A DNA stretch of 64,000 nt from Sulfurisphaera javensis (GTDB taxonomy: Archaea > Thermoproteota > Thermoprotei_A > Sulfolobales > Sulfolobaceae): the NCBI RefSeq assembly GCF_041154675.1, contig NZ_AP031322.1:1-64000 (forward strand). The letters are read 5' to 3'. Each line of letters begins with the position of its first letter. Position 1 is the stretch's first letter. A program made the translations under genes and the position numbers. Of the stretch, positions 47,925 through 58,036 are shown piece by piece. The notes under the pieces were generated by a model. That model saw only the letters and a program-made list of their open reading frames with translations. It did no database searches and was not told the DNA's origin.

Positions 47925-48787
47925 CCGATTTCTCCCTGAATGCTCTTATCAATAATTGAGTTTCTAACGTAAAATATCCTAACGCCTTTAGAATTTAATC
48001 TTTGTATTATTTCAACTATATTTCCCTTAATTTTTATTTGATTTCCTAATACTTCAACTGTGAATCCCTTTAACGCTTCTAAAGCTTTATTTATATTATC
48101 TACAACAATGTAAAACTCCTCTAAGAAATCATTTCTTAAAATGTTGTTTACTTTTCCATAGTATTTTAATATGCCATTGTTTATGGCTAAAACATGAGTA
48201 GCAAAAGCTAATACTTCAGCTGGTAAATGAGAAGCTAAAAGGACTGTTATTCCTTTTTCTTGTAATCTCATAAACATATTGTATACTTCATACCTAGATG
48301 TTATATCCATATTTGCTGTAGGTTCGTCTCCTATAATTATCTCAGGATTTTTCATTAAAGCGAAGATTATTTGTAATTTTTGTTTTGTTCCGGTTGATAA
48401 TTCTTTAAATTTGTTCTTTAGGAAATGATAAAGGTTAAACTCCTCAAGTAATTTTTTAGTTTCAGATATTGGAAAGTTAAATTCCTTAGAGAATTCATTC
48501 AGTAAATCGCTTACCTTTAAATAAGGGGGAAGAAAAGGTTTATCTAGAACTAGAGATACTTTTCTAACTATCTTTTCACTTTTCCAAGGGTCTTCTCCTA
48601 AAACTGATAAATTCCCGGAAGTCCTATTAGTTAAACCAGATATTATTTTAATTAGTGTTGATTTCCCAGCACCATTAGGTCCCATAATTAGGACTATACT
48701 TTTTTCATCAATAGAAAAAGTAAGACCATGTAATACTTCCACATCACCATATCTTTTTGTTAAGTTTTCAGCATTAATTACTGTCAT
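47915..48787 (-). CDS. ABC transporter ATP-binding protein (ABC-2/export type)
   Basis: 290-residue ATPase with Walker A GPNGAGKST, signature LSTGTKQKLQ, Walker B IIIGDEPTANMD and switch LLASHLPAE. The C-terminal extension with a small alpha/beta part is usual in CcmA/NatA-type export ATPases. Paired with the overlapping membrane gene. It starts 50 bases after the preceding gene's stop. Confidence 0.9.
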   Translation of the reverse strand: MTVINAENLTKRYGDVEVLHGLTFSIDEKSIVLIMGPNGAGKSTLIKIISGLTNRTSGNLSVLGEDPWKSEKIVRKVSLVLDKPFLPPYLKVSDLLNEFSKEFNFPISETKKLLEEFNLYHFLKNKFKELSTGTKQKLQIIFALMKNPEIIIGDEPTANMDITSRYEVYNMFMRLQEKGITVLLASHLPAEVLAFATHVLAINNGILKYYGKVNNILRNDFLEEFYIVVDNINKALEALKGFTVEVLGNQIKIKGNIVEIIQRLNSKGVRIFYVRNSIIDKSIQGEIGWE

Positions 48788-48838
48788 ATTGCGTTAATAG
48801 GCTCTTGTTATTAAAAACTTTTTCAAAATGATTTTATA

Positions 48839-49810
48839 CTATAAAGAGAAAAATTTTATTTTCAAATAACCAATTAAAACAAGTACTATGGATACTAAAC
48901 TATAATATGATTCTTGATATATAAAAAACGAGATAATGTAAGAAGCCAATACTGTAGAATAATAAATTATATTTTTACTTCCAAAAGGCGAAAGGCCAAA
49001 AACTCCTAGACTGAAAGATAAAAGACTTATTAAATATTTACTAAATAGAGAAAAGCCAAATATTCCTAATAAAGCAGTCATCAACAAAAATGGAAAAATT
49101 GATGCAGAGAAAGAAAACAAAAGTGTTGTGAGAAGTTTTGCTATGTAAATTCTCTCAATTCCTATTATCCTTGCAATCTCTTTATACTCCTTTCTAGGAA
49201 AGATTGAAAGATTAAAGTATGAATAAATATCTACGAATACCATAGTAATAATCATAAGTATTAGTATTGACGACCAAGGTAAAGATAAAAGATTAAACTT
49301 GCTTGCAATGCTAACGTTATAATAGGAAGGAATTGACAAAACCTTACCGTCAACCTCAACTACAGATAAGTTTCTTGATATAAATGAACCTTTAGCAATT
49401 GAAATGTATTGAAATGCAGAGTTAGGATTAACTGAAATTATTATTTTTCTACTATTCGCTAGTATTTCAATTTTTATCTTTTGACCTTGAATATAACTTA
49501 CATGAGAGTAAATACTAAATGAACCATTCTTACTTATTTCTTCTCCTATAAGATTATTATTAATGTAAACTTTTATAATTGAAGAAATGCCTTGACCATA
49601 ATAATTGAAAACATATCCGTTAACTTTTACTCCGAAAAATGAAGCCTCTGTATAGCCTATAACGTTAAAGAAATAAAATGATAAAACATAAAGTAAAAAA
49701 GAAGATATTGCCAACAAGAATAAGATTAATGGTACAAAGAAGTAAAGTCTTTTAAGTTCTACTATAAAAATGTAAGAATACCTCATCTGGTGTAACTTTT
49801 CTAATTTCAA
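48839..49810 (-). CDS. Permease with extracellular beta domain
   Basis: 323 residues: one N-terminal helix (about 28-45), an extracellular domain (about 55-165) that looks like a carboxypeptidase-regulatory/Ig-like fold (VNGYVFNYYGQGISSIIKVY, NGSFSIYS), then five to six helices. It overlaps the upstream ATPase gene by 59 bases from its first ATG; Met9 is an alternative start. Probably the membrane partner of that ATPase. Confidence 0.65.
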   Translation of the reverse strand: MKLEKLHQMRYSYIFIVELKRLYFFVPLILFLLAISSFLLYVLSFYFFNVIGYTEASFFGVKVNGYVFNYYGQGISSIIKVYINNNLIGEEISKNGSFSIYSHVSYIQGQKIKIEILANSRKIIISVNPNSAFQYISIAKGSFISRNLSVVEVDGKVLSIPSYYNVSIASKFNLLSLPWSSILILMIITMVFVDIYSYFNLSIFPRKEYKEIARIIGIERIYIAKLLTTLLFSFSASIFPFLLMTALLGIFGFSLFSKYLISLLSFSLGVFGLSPFGSKNIIYYSTVLASYIISFFIYQESYYSLVSIVLVLIGYLKIKFFSL

Positions 49811-50453
49811 CTATTTTATCTTTTTCAATATTCTCTTCTTCCTCTTCCCTTTGCCATATTTCCTTTATTCCTTCATTAGAACGATATAATACGACTTTGT
49901 AAAGTAATTTTTCTTTTTTATCATAAAAAACTATTTTACCTTTAAATAGTATAATAACATCATTTATAAATTCCCAGATGTCTCTTAAATTATGATGGGA
50001 TATAACTACACAACCATTAAAATTCTTTACTATTTCCTTCAATCCAGGTGTAAAATCGTCGATTAGAAGGCATTTAGGAGAATATGGCAAATATAAGTAA
50101 AAACTTAATTTCTTCTTTTCTTCTAATGACAGATCTTTCACTTTCTTATCTTTTTCTAAGTCTATAGTCTCGAAATGTTCTAAAGAAGTGAGATTAAGTA
50201 TCTCTTTCACTTTTAAATATGGAGGAAATTTAGGAACTTGAGGAATATAAGCAATTTTCCTTTTATCTACATCAAAATACACTTCACCACTACTTGGCTT
50301 TATTTCTCCAGCTAAAATTTCCATTAAAATTGTTTTCCCCGAACCGTGTAATCCAACAATACCTATCCTATCCTTATCTTCAACTTGAAGAGTAATATTC
50401 GAAAGTATCTCATTATTGTGAACCAGTTTACTCACATTTTTTAATTTTATCAC
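49752..50453 (-). CDS. ABC transporter ATP-binding protein, short
   Basis: 233-residue ATPase: Walker A GLHGSGKTI, a diverged signature LSLEEKKKL in place of LSGGQ, Walker B KCLLIDDF and switch VVISHHN. Walker B lacks the usual Glu after Asp (DD instead of DE), so hydrolysis may be slow. First gene of the export operon; divergent from the secreted-protein gene, 66 bases apart. Confidence 0.8.
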   Translation of the reverse strand: MIKLKNVSKLVHNNEILSNITLQVEDKDRIGIVGLHGSGKTILMEILAGEIKPSSGEVYFDVDKRKIAYIPQVPKFPPYLKVKEILNLTSLEHFETIDLEKDKKVKDLSLEEKKKLSFYLYLPYSPKCLLIDDFTPGLKEIVKNFNGCVVISHHNLRDIWEFINDVIILFKGKIVFYDKKEKLLYKVVLYRSNEGIKEIWQREEEEENIEKDKIVEIRKVTPDEVFLHFYSRT

Positions 50454-50519
50454 ATGGATAAATTGTAGAGACAGTATATAAGGAAAATACTTATATTAAC
50501 ATACGTACAATTGTCTAAC

Positions 50520-52250
50520 ATGAATTCATTCCTTTTACCTATTTTTATCCTTAGTCTATTTGCCTTAAGCTTATTACCTTATCCTGTTACGAGCTCGGCT
50601 TATTCCTCTTTTATCACTATAATTAACGGTTTACCAGTAATTGAAAAACTTACTATTGCTAATAATACATTAGTTCTTAATTTAGAAAATCTTAACGGAT
50701 ATAGTTATAATTTTTCCTTTACAAGTTCTAATAGGACTACATTACCTAGCAATATAAAAGTTTACCCTTATGATGGTTATCTTATAGTTATTTTTTATCT
50801 CAATTCTAGTAATAAAAGTTACTATGACGTTTATGTAATTAATCCAAATTATATGAACATAGTCAATAATTATGAGTTTCCGAACAATACCATATTTTAT
50901 CAAGGATATGCTATTGAGATTAACTATACTATTTCCACTTATGACCAAGTTAAAATAGGTTTAATAAATTCTAGTGTCTTGAGAGCCATAGTACCAATTT
51001 TAAATATTTCAATACACGTTGTTAACGTAACTAGTAATCAAAAAATGACTTATAAACTAAATATGAGTAGTTTTCCTCTAGCGTTAATTTACAATAATTC
51101 AATTTTTTGTGATAATGATAACAATTTTATTAATTATATGATTAATAATGATACGATTTATATATTATCAATGAATTACACTGATATGAAATATTTAATA
51201 TACTCAATAAATTTAATAAGTAGCAAAATAAGAGTGAATACATTAAATTTTGAAGGATATTTAAGTAGTATTGATAATAATGTTTTTGTATTTTATAATA
51301 ACAACGATACAATATTTTGCAATGGAGCTCATTATATTTATATACCTAATAATAATAATATTACATCATTACTACATAATCCATTGTTAATTTATCTTCC
51401 AAAATATACAATAGTAAATCAAAATCAGCATATAAAATCTAAAAAATTCTTCAATTATTCTGTGACAGAAAATAATATATTGCCTCTTATGCAGTGTATC
51501 TTTTTTGGAACTAATATATCTATTATAAAAATAAAAATAATTCAAATAAACACTAGCGTTATTGGCCCAATAATGCTTTCCGGGCTTCCAGTAAATTTAT
51601 CTATACTTCTATCACTAAATGTATATGACTATAATACCACTATTATAATATCTTCAGCTTACTTCACTAGTCCTAAAAATCTTTTGTTTCCAATGTTGTT
51701 TTACAAATTATACATTTATAATAATGGGAAAGCATTATTGTTACCATTTGTATATAAGTATGCTCTTTATGGTTCTAATCTTATAATAAAGGACTCAAAC
51801 GGGTCAACTTATATTATAAATCTTACTAATCTTAATGTTACTGAATTACCTAAAGATGAAGAGATTGTAGACGGGGTAGTCTTTAATGGTAAAGACACAT
51901 ATTATAGTTATTTTGATAGTGTTCGGGACTTTGCTGCTGTAACTAATTTAGTTACATTTGAGACTTGTCCAGCTATTGTTACTTTAATTAATGGAAGTAG
52001 TCTTTGGTATAATTCGACAATTTTTACCATACCTCATGGCTATTTCACTTTAGGAATTTACGGAAATAAATTAATTTTAATTAAAGGTAATCATGTCTAT
52101 TATTCTGATCTAACTCACTTTAGTAACATTAACGTGAAAATACAATATGACGCTAGAGGAAATCCTTCTATTTTAACATATATCTTAGTAACTGTTATCT
52201 TTATAATTATAGGTTCAACTATTCTTATAAGATATAAAAATAATCTTTAA
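50520..52250 (+). CDS. Secreted, membrane-anchored glycoprotein of unknown function
   Basis: About 576 residues from ATG 50520 (a TTG at 50511 is less likely). A signal peptide (FLLPIFILSLFALSLLPYP), a long beta-rich ectodomain with very many N-X-S/T sequons, and a C-terminal membrane helix (ILVTVIFIIIGSTILI). TATATAAGG lies at 50475-50483. Its promoter region is shared with the divergent ABC operon, which suggests a common task such as export or surface assembly. No family recognised. Confidence 0.75.
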   Translation: MNSFLLPIFILSLFALSLLPYPVTSSAYSSFITIINGLPVIEKLTIANNTLVLNLENLNGYSYNFSFTSSNRTTLPSNIKVYPYDGYLIVIFYLNSSNKSYYDVYVINPNYMNIVNNYEFPNNTIFYQGYAIEINYTISTYDQVKIGLINSSVLRAIVPILNISIHVVNVTSNQKMTYKLNMSSFPLALIYNNSIFCDNDNNFINYMINNDTIYILSMNYTDMKYLIYSINLISSKIRVNTLNFEGYLSSIDNNVFVFYNNNDTIFCNGAHYIYIPNNNNITSLLHNPLLIYLPKYTIVNQNQHIKSKKFFNYSVTENNILPLMQCIFFGTNISIIKIKIIQINTSVIGPIMLSGLPVNLSILLSLNVYDYNTTIIISSAYFTSPKNLLFPMLFYKLYIYNNGKALLLPFVYKYALYGSNLIIKDSNGSTYIINLTNLNVTELPKDEEIVDGVVFNGKDTYYSYFDSVRDFAAVTNLVTFETCPAIVTLINGSSLWYNSTIFTIPHGYFTLGIYGNKLILIKGNHVYYSDLTHFSNINVKIQYDARGNPSILTYILVTVIFIIIGSTILIRYKNNL

Positions 52251-52310
52251 CTAAAGATTTTTAAATTCGAAGAGAAAAGCTTATATAGATTTTTCACGAT
52301 AATATAATTA

Positions 52311-52706
52311 ATGAAAGGGCTAAGCGAGGGAATTACCCAGATAATTATTTTAACTGCTGCTGTGATAATGACGTTAGTTGTGATTGGTTTTGTTTTTGGA
52401 TTATTCGGAGCCTTATCACCAATGATTGAGGCATATCAAGTTTATAATGCAGTAATATATTCTCAGAATGGCAAATATTATGTAAATTTTAGTATTAAGA
52501 ATAATTTAGCTATAACAATAGATAGTGTTCAAGTAGTTGGAACTCCTTTAGTAAATTCTACACAAATATATTTACCACCAGGGGTTCATACTTTAAAGAC
52601 TGAATTTACGCAATCTGCTAATTTGGCACAAGGAAATGTTTATACTATTGAAATAGCTTTAAGTAATGGGAATAGTATCTCTGTATCGGCAAGTTATGAA
52701 GGATAA
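52311..52706 (+). CDS. Type IV pilin-like protein
   Basis: 131 residues. MKG-LSEGITQIIILTAAV is a class III signal peptide, to be cut after Gly3 by PibD, followed by a hydrophobic helix to residue about 33 and a beta-rich body. TTATATAGA at 52281-52289 is about 26 bases before the ATG, so the transcript is leaderless. Could be a pilus, archaellum-like or other surface subunit. Confidence 0.8.
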   Translation: MKGLSEGITQIIILTAAVIMTLVVIGFVFGLFGALSPMIEAYQVYNAVIYSQNGKYYVNFSIKNNLAITIDSVQVVGTPLVNSTQIYLPPGVHTLKTEFTQSANLAQGNVYTIEIALSNGNSISVSASYEG

Positions 52707-53295
52707 GAAAGTAATAATTTCCCATTATGTTATAACTACTGATGTTAATGATTTATCTCCCTTAATAAATTTCCTTGAGAAATACAAGATAAGAGCTTAT
52801 AACTATAAGGTGAAATACGTTAATGGAAAAGTTTTTGTTAGAGCTATTTTATCAGATAATGTTATTCTCTCTATAGAAAATTTAACATTAGATGAGGCTG
52901 AAAAACTTATTCCTCCAGAGATACAACCTTCAAAATATTACATTGAATTCCACAATGTCAGACCAGAAAATATCTCATTCTTCAATTCACTATCATTTTA
53001 TTCCGCTGAGTTTCACGTTTTTCCTAGTTATATATTTTGTAAAATAGATGAATATAGGTGTAAAGTTAAGGAAGAGGAGATTTTAACTAAATTATCTGAA
53101 ATCTTTTCTACAATTAAAAATATAACAAAACCATTTAATATGAACTTCTTAAACAATAAGGAGAAATTAATTTGTGAAATTATTTTAAAATATAATGGGA
53201 TTAGAAATCCCGAAGAGATAGAAAATTGTGAAATAATAGATGATAAAGTAATTTATAAAGGTAATATAATAGCTCAAATTAATTTACCACCTTGA
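52696..53295 (+). CDS. Hypothetical protein coupled to the pilin-like gene
   Basis: 199 residues from ATG 52696, which overlaps the pilin-like stop by 11 bases; an in-frame ATG at 52666 lies further inside that gene and is less likely. Soluble alpha/beta protein, no motif. Its 3' end overlaps the convergent dUTPase-like gene. Coupling suggests a role tied to the pilin-like protein. Confidence 0.65.
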   Translation: MKDKKVIISHYVITTDVNDLSPLINFLEKYKIRAYNYKVKYVNGKVFVRAILSDNVILSIENLTLDEAEKLIPPEIQPSKYYIEFHNVRPENISFFNSLSFYSAEFHVFPSYIFCKIDEYRCKVKEEEILTKLSEIFSTIKNITKPFNMNFLNNKEKLICEIILKYNGIRNPEEIENCEIIDDKVIYKGNIIAQINLPP

Positions 53296-53753
53296 TATTT
53301 ACCATTATAAGGCTTTGCAGTAGGTTGATCTAATTTAATGAAGATTAAGTGATGAGTAGCAATTCCTTTCTTTAAGGAGGAATCATAAACTGGAGTTATT
53401 GCAACATTTACCTTACCCTGATACCCAGCATCAATAACAGTTGGAGGGGCAAGAAAACCATTTCTTGCCAAGGTACTTTTCAACGTTATTAAAGCTATTA
53501 AGTCTAAAGGCATTCTAAATTCTTCACAACTCTCGAATAGATAAGTCTTAAAAGCCTTTAGTATTGCTTTATCTTTAAACTCTATTTCTCTTAGTTTCAC
53601 CTTATTATCTGGTAATTCAGCCCCTTGAACGATCTCATAGTATTTATCACCACATATTCTCAAATCATAGCCATTTTCTCTAACATTCTCCTCTACATAG
53701 TTTAGTATAACATTACCTAGAATACTTTTAATAGACTGATGTGAAAGTATCAC
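53274..53753 (-). CDS. dUTPase / dCTP deaminase-family protein
   Basis: 159 residues starting at GTG 53753. Motifs: ENGYDLRI at the N-terminus, [10 protein letters not shown] (in place of the RSSLAR motif) and [17 protein letters not shown]. The last fits trimeric dUTPase motif III (ViDxxYxGxVxV), and the Glu of dCTP deaminases (GxxVLEF) is replaced by Ala. I therefore favour dUTPase, which removes dUTP from the nucleotide pool. The C-terminus ends GGKLI. Confidence 0.75.
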   Translation of the reverse strand: MILSHQSIKSILGNVILNYVEENVRENGYDLRICGDKYYEIVQGAELPDNKVKLREIEFKDKAILKAFKTYLFESCEEFRMPLDLIALITLKSTLARNGFLAPPTVIDAGYQGKVNVAITPVYDSSLKKGIATHHLIFIKLDQPTAKPYNGKYQGGKLI

Positions 53754-53821
53754 ATTATTTATTCTCTGTTGGTTTCGCTTTTAAATTAATTGACCAGTAG
53801 TACTTACTTTAGTATTTCATA

Positions 53822-53832
53822 AAATTTAAATA
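53822..53832 (+). promoter_or_regulatory. TATA box of the thermopsin-like gene
   Basis: AAATTTAAATA centred about 28 bases before the ATG at 53855, implying a leaderless transcript. Confidence 0.5.
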
Positions 53833-53854
53833 GAAGTCTCCAAAAAATTAAATT

Positions 53855-56800
53855 ATGAGTTTACGGCTTTTTCTTTTATTCGTTTTATTAATTGAAATAT
53901 TACAATATATAGTAGTTCCTACATCTTTTGGTATTTCGTCAAATTATTTATTTCCTCCTAAAGAAAACGTAACTTTAGCTGGAAAATACATGCCTTATGG
54001 AGTAAATCCTAATCCTTATACATCTGAGCCTGCTCCAATGGGAATAGCTGATATAGGAATTGGCCCTAATGGACCATTCATTAGAGAAACGACACAATTT
54101 AAAGGAATTATTTATCTTTACTCTTTATCTGCTGAAAGCTCCTTGAATAATTCATGTGTAGGTTTTCAGTTAAACGTAGTGTTAAATTACAATTATAAGG
54201 GCAATACTTATGCTTTATGGATACAAGATGTTGCATTATTTAATACTCAAAATAATTATATTATATTCCTTGATAATATATGGAATTTTACAACTTTTGA
54301 CGCTAATGTAAGTGGCGTTTCCGGAAATGGTGAACTAAGTAATTATAACGGTGTCTATTACTATTATTACTTTGCTCCTGGTAATGGTGTATATTTAAGT
54401 TTACCATCCACTATTTACCTCTTAGTAAACGTTACTACTAATTCTTATGGTCAACCAGTAATCAATTTCTGGTATAATGATGGTTATGGTTGGGTTGAGT
54501 ATGATTCTGTTACAGTAACTAACGTTTATAATGCTTCAAACGTATATTTCTTGATTGACGGTTATCAATATACTGGTTATGGTAATTATTATGATGCTGA
54601 ATTAGTCTTAGTTGGTCCGGGAGGTGGAAGTTGTGCTTATTTATATGAATCCCAGGTTTATCTTTCTCTTCAATATTGGAATGGCCATAATTTCCAAACA
54701 GTAAGGAATGCATATAACCATGGTTATGATACTGCTGAAACAACAAATAACGCAAACGTAGGTGTTTATTATTATCCTTCAAATGGTGAGTATGTCTCTG
54801 GTATTACTGCTGGATTTGGTACACCAGGTGAATTATGGAATCAAGATTCCGTGTCTACACTAATAATTAACACTGGAGTTAGCAGTGGTTATGTTTTAGT
54901 ATTTAATGCTTCTGTTCCATATTCCGATATAGAGAATTACCCTTCATTTTATGAGATTCCATTCACAAATGGTGAGGTTTGCTTGACTCTTGATCCTATG
55001 GAGTACGGTATAGTAGTTTATTCTTCTAATGGTCAAATAGTAGGTGAGGCTAATGTAATAACTGACCAAGGAAGTACAGTATCAACTAATGTTGAACCTT
55101 TCAAAATATCAGTTCTTCAATCCTCTATTTCTGGTTCAACGGCTACAGTTACATTTAATATTCAAGCTTATGGCTATGTCACATTTTACGTTAACTCCTC
55201 TTTTCCATATAGTTTTCAAAGTAACCCCGTTTACATAAATGGAGAGGGAACTGATATTTTAACTATTTATGACTTATCACCTGGTAATTATGAAATTATA
55301 GTTTATGCAAGTTTGTTTGAAGGGTTCTACTGTGAGATAAATCTTAACTTGCATATTGGGATTCCAAAAGTTCCAGTTACATTTTCTTTAACAGTTATTG
55401 GACAAGCTCCACCTATATCACCAACTATAACGTTCACTTTTCCTAATGGAAGTACAGAAGTTTTACCTATATTTAATGGAGAAACAATTAATGTACCACA
55501 AGGAACCACTTATGATATTCAACAAGTTATAAGTGAAGGAAATATTAGATGGGCTACAAATAACGTTACTTCAGGGACTATTAACAATCTAGAAACGTTA
55601 AATATAGTATATTATGAGCAGTTTAAAGTTAACTTTAGCTATAAATTGATAGGTAATGGAGATTTTGGAAATCCAACAATAACATATTATTGTTTTAATA
55701 TTCAAAAAACTGCCATTGCACCAGCTACTGTATGGGTAGATTATGATTCTGTCTATGAATATTCGCAAATATTACCCGGATCAAATTCACAAAGTAGGGC
55801 TATTGCTAATAACTTTGAAGGTGTTGTATACTCTCCAGAAACTGTAATTGTTTACTATCAAGTTCAATATTATATAGTTGTTAATTCATCAATTCCGCTT
55901 TATGCTCTAGTCAATGGAGAAAACGTAAGTTTTACTTCAAATTGGTACAATGAGAGTGCTTCAATTCAGATTGAAAATATGCCTTATTACATTTCGCCAA
56001 CAGAAAGGGAAATTATAGTTTCAGTATCGCCTAACTCTTTTATTATTGTAGACTCTCCAGAAACAGTTAATGTAAAGACAATTACACAGTATTATATAGA
56101 TATAAAGAGTCCAATTCCAATTTACGGTATAATAAACGGGATAAACGAAACATTAACTTCAAATTGGTATAACGAAAGTGATAAAATAATTATAGAAAAT
56201 ATAACTTATTATCCTAACAAATTTACTAGGGATATAATAACGTCAGTAATGCCGTCCAGAAATATTATTGTGAATTCCTCAATTGAAATTTCAATAATTA
56301 CATTAACACAATATTATATCAATGTGAATTCTTCTATACCTATTTATGCTTTAGTAAATGGAAATAATGTTAGTCTTAACTCAAATTGGTATAACTCTGG
56401 GTTAAAAATAGAAGTAGAGAACTTAACTTATTATCCTAAGCCAAATGAAAGATATGTAATAACATATATTTCGCCAGAATCTTTCACTTTAAATTCTCCA
56501 GTAAATATTACCGTTAAGGTTATAGAACAGTTTTTAGTTTCAGTAAGCTCAAAAATACCAATAAAAGCGTTAATTAATGGAAGTGAAACACTATTAAATT
56601 CCTCATGGATAAATAAAGGAACAAAAGTTTATATCATAAACTATACTTACTATGTTAATTCAAAAGAGAGGGAAATTATTGTAAATATTACACCCTCACA
56701 ATCATTTACAGTGAATTCTCCAGTTACAGTAAATGTAAAAACACAAAGACAATATTTGGTAACTATTGATAATATTTCTTCATGGTATAGTGCTGGTGCA

Positions 56801-57007
56801 ACTATAATGTTAAATGCAAATATACCATTTTATATGGTAGGAAAATTCATAGGAACTTATAATGCTTCACCAGGATCAATTATTGTAGTTAATCAACCAA
56901 TAGAGGAAAAACTAGTAGAATCTCCAAATTACTTAGTTATCGGAAGCTTACTAAGTATTACAATAGTTACTGTTATCGCTATATTATTTATTAAAAAATA
57001 TAAATGA
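53855..57007 (+). CDS. Thermopsin-family (peptidase A5) surface protein with tandem repeats
   Basis: 1050 residues. Signal peptide (about 1-25), then a thermopsin-like domain to about residue 330 (YSSEPAPMGIADIGIG-type start, GVNPNPYTSEPAPMG; VGVYYYP). Thermopsins are acid proteases active outside the cell at low pH. The middle is beta-rich. From about residue 668 follow four repeats of about 73-75 residues sharing IP(I/L)xAL(V/I)NG, SNWYN and YY, then a partial fifth. A C-terminal helix (YLVIGSLLSITIVTVIAILF) anchors it. Many sequons. Whether the protease site is intact cannot be judged here. Confidence 0.85.
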   Translation: MSLRLFLLFVLLIEILQYIVVPTSFGISSNYLFPPKENVTLAGKYMPYGVNPNPYTSEPAPMGIADIGIGPNGPFIRETTQFKGIIYLYSLSAESSLNNSCVGFQLNVVLNYNYKGNTYALWIQDVALFNTQNNYIIFLDNIWNFTTFDANVSGVSGNGELSNYNGVYYYYYFAPGNGVYLSLPSTIYLLVNVTTNSYGQPVINFWYNDGYGWVEYDSVTVTNVYNASNVYFLIDGYQYTGYGNYYDAELVLVGPGGGSCAYLYESQVYLSLQYWNGHNFQTVRNAYNHGYDTAETTNNANVGVYYYPSNGEYVSGITAGFGTPGELWNQDSVSTLIINTGVSSGYVLVFNASVPYSDIENYPSFYEIPFTNGEVCLTLDPMEYGIVVYSSNGQIVGEANVITDQGSTVSTNVEPFKISVLQSSISGSTATVTFNIQAYGYVTFYVNSSFPYSFQSNPVYINGEGTDILTIYDLSPGNYEIIVYASLFEGFYCEINLNLHIGIPKVPVTFSLTVIGQAPPISPTITFTFPNGSTEVLPIFNGETINVPQGTTYDIQQVISEGNIRWATNNVTSGTINNLETLNIVYYEQFKVNFSYKLIGNGDFGNPTITYYCFNIQKTAIAPATVWVDYDSVYEYSQILPGSNSQSRAIANNFEGVVYSPETVIVYYQVQYYIVVNSSIPLYALVNGENVSFTSNWYNESASIQIENMPYYISPTEREIIVSVSPNSFIIVDSPETVNVKTITQYYIDIKSPIPIYGIINGINETLTSNWYNESDKIIIENITYYPNKFTRDIITSVMPSRNIIVNSSIEISIITLTQYYINVNSSIPIYALVNGNNVSLNSNWYNSGLKIEVENLTYYPKPNERYVITYISPESFTLNSPVNITVKVIEQFLVSVSSKIPIKALINGSETLLNSSWINKGTKVYIINYTYYVNSKEREIIVNITPSQSFTVNSPVTVNVKTQRQYLVTIDNISSWYSAGATIMLNANIPFYMVGKFIGTYNASPGSIIVVNQPIEEKLVESPNYLVIGSLLSITIVTVIAILFIKKYK

Positions 57008-57175
57008 GAATATGTAAGTTACTATTCATATGTTTTTAAAAGCTATAATCTAAGTTATAATAAAGATGGAAATCCCTAATGGAAGATAAAAGAACCCTCA
57101 GAAATATAAAACAGTAGTAATTACTGAAAGTTTTTAGACAGTTTTTATGATTAAATACCCCCATCATACAAAGAG

Positions 57176-57193
57176 TTTCCGGAAACAGTAACG
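57176..57193. repeat. 18-base inverted copy of 46148-46165
   Basis: TTTCCGGAAACAGTAACG here is the exact reverse complement of the stretch at 46148-46165. Both contain the palindrome TTTCCGGAAA and may be ends of the same vanished element or tails of related coding fragments (FPETVT in translation). Confidence 0.55.
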
Positions 57194-57245
57194 AAAGCCA
57201 AAGCAATACTCAATAATTTATTAGCAATAAAGAATATTCTGTTAT

Positions 57246-58034
57246 ATGCCTTGTCATGGCTTACACGCAATACCCTCTGGTCCAGTGGAATTTTCGGATA
57301 TTGCTACAACGTATGTGATTTGCGGAGAGAAATTGAACGTTATGATAGATGCTGGTGTTTCAAATTCTATTGCTGACTTTTCTTTTCTTGATAGACTAGA
57401 TATTGTTATATTAACTCATATTCATATAGACCATATAGGCCTTTTGCCAGAAATAATTCAAACTTACAAGCCTAAAGTTTTAGTTAAATCTGGTTTCAAG
57501 AAGTATCTCACGACAGATGAAGGAGTAAAAAAGCTAAATGAAAGTGCTGAAAAGGTTTTAGGAGATTTATATTATATTTATGGTGAGTTTAGGAAAATCG
57601 ATGAAAGTAAAGTATTTGAAATCAATGGTGGAGAGGAGTTAGATCTAGGAGGAAATAATTTAAAGATTTTATATACTCCTGGTCATGCAAAGCATCATGT
57701 ATCTGTTCTAGTTGACGATTTCTTATTTACCGGTGATAGTGCTGGTGCATACTTTAACGGATCAGTAATTCCAACTACTCCTCCAGTTATTAACTATGAA
57801 GAGTACATAAAAAGTTTGAAGATGCAAATTTCATTAAAGCCACGCATTGTAGGTTTAGCTCACGGAGGTTTGGTTTCACCAAGTGTAATGGAAGATCACT
57901 TAAAGCAAATGCTAAGTGGAGAAGTTAATATTAACATTGATTTAGGTGGAATAGCCGGAGAAATACTTAAAAAGCAAGTTGAGGTTAACTTGAGAGGTTT
58001 AATGGAAGCTATTAAAAATAAGGATAAAAAATAG
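57246..58034 (+). CDS. Metallo-beta-lactamase-fold hydrolase
   Basis: 262 residues. Metal ligands of the fold are visible: LTHIHIDHIG (HxHxDH), TPGHAKHH, FTGDSAG and late AHGG. Soluble, cytoplasmic. Members act as glyoxalase II, lactonases or nucleases; there is no beta-CASP domain, so a small-molecule hydrolase is more likely. Convergent with the DUF1059 gene, 2 bases apart. Confidence 0.88.
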   Translation: MPCHGLHAIPSGPVEFSDIATTYVICGEKLNVMIDAGVSNSIADFSFLDRLDIVILTHIHIDHIGLLPEIIQTYKPKVLVKSGFKKYLTTDEGVKKLNESAEKVLGDLYYIYGEFRKIDESKVFEINGGEELDLGGNNLKILYTPGHAKHHVSVLVDDFLFTGDSAGAYFNGSVIPTTPPVINYEEYIKSLKMQISLKPRIVGLAHGGLVSPSVMEDHLKQMLSGEVNINIDLGGIAGEILKKQVEVNLRGLMEAIKNKDKK

Positions 58035-58036
58035 CT

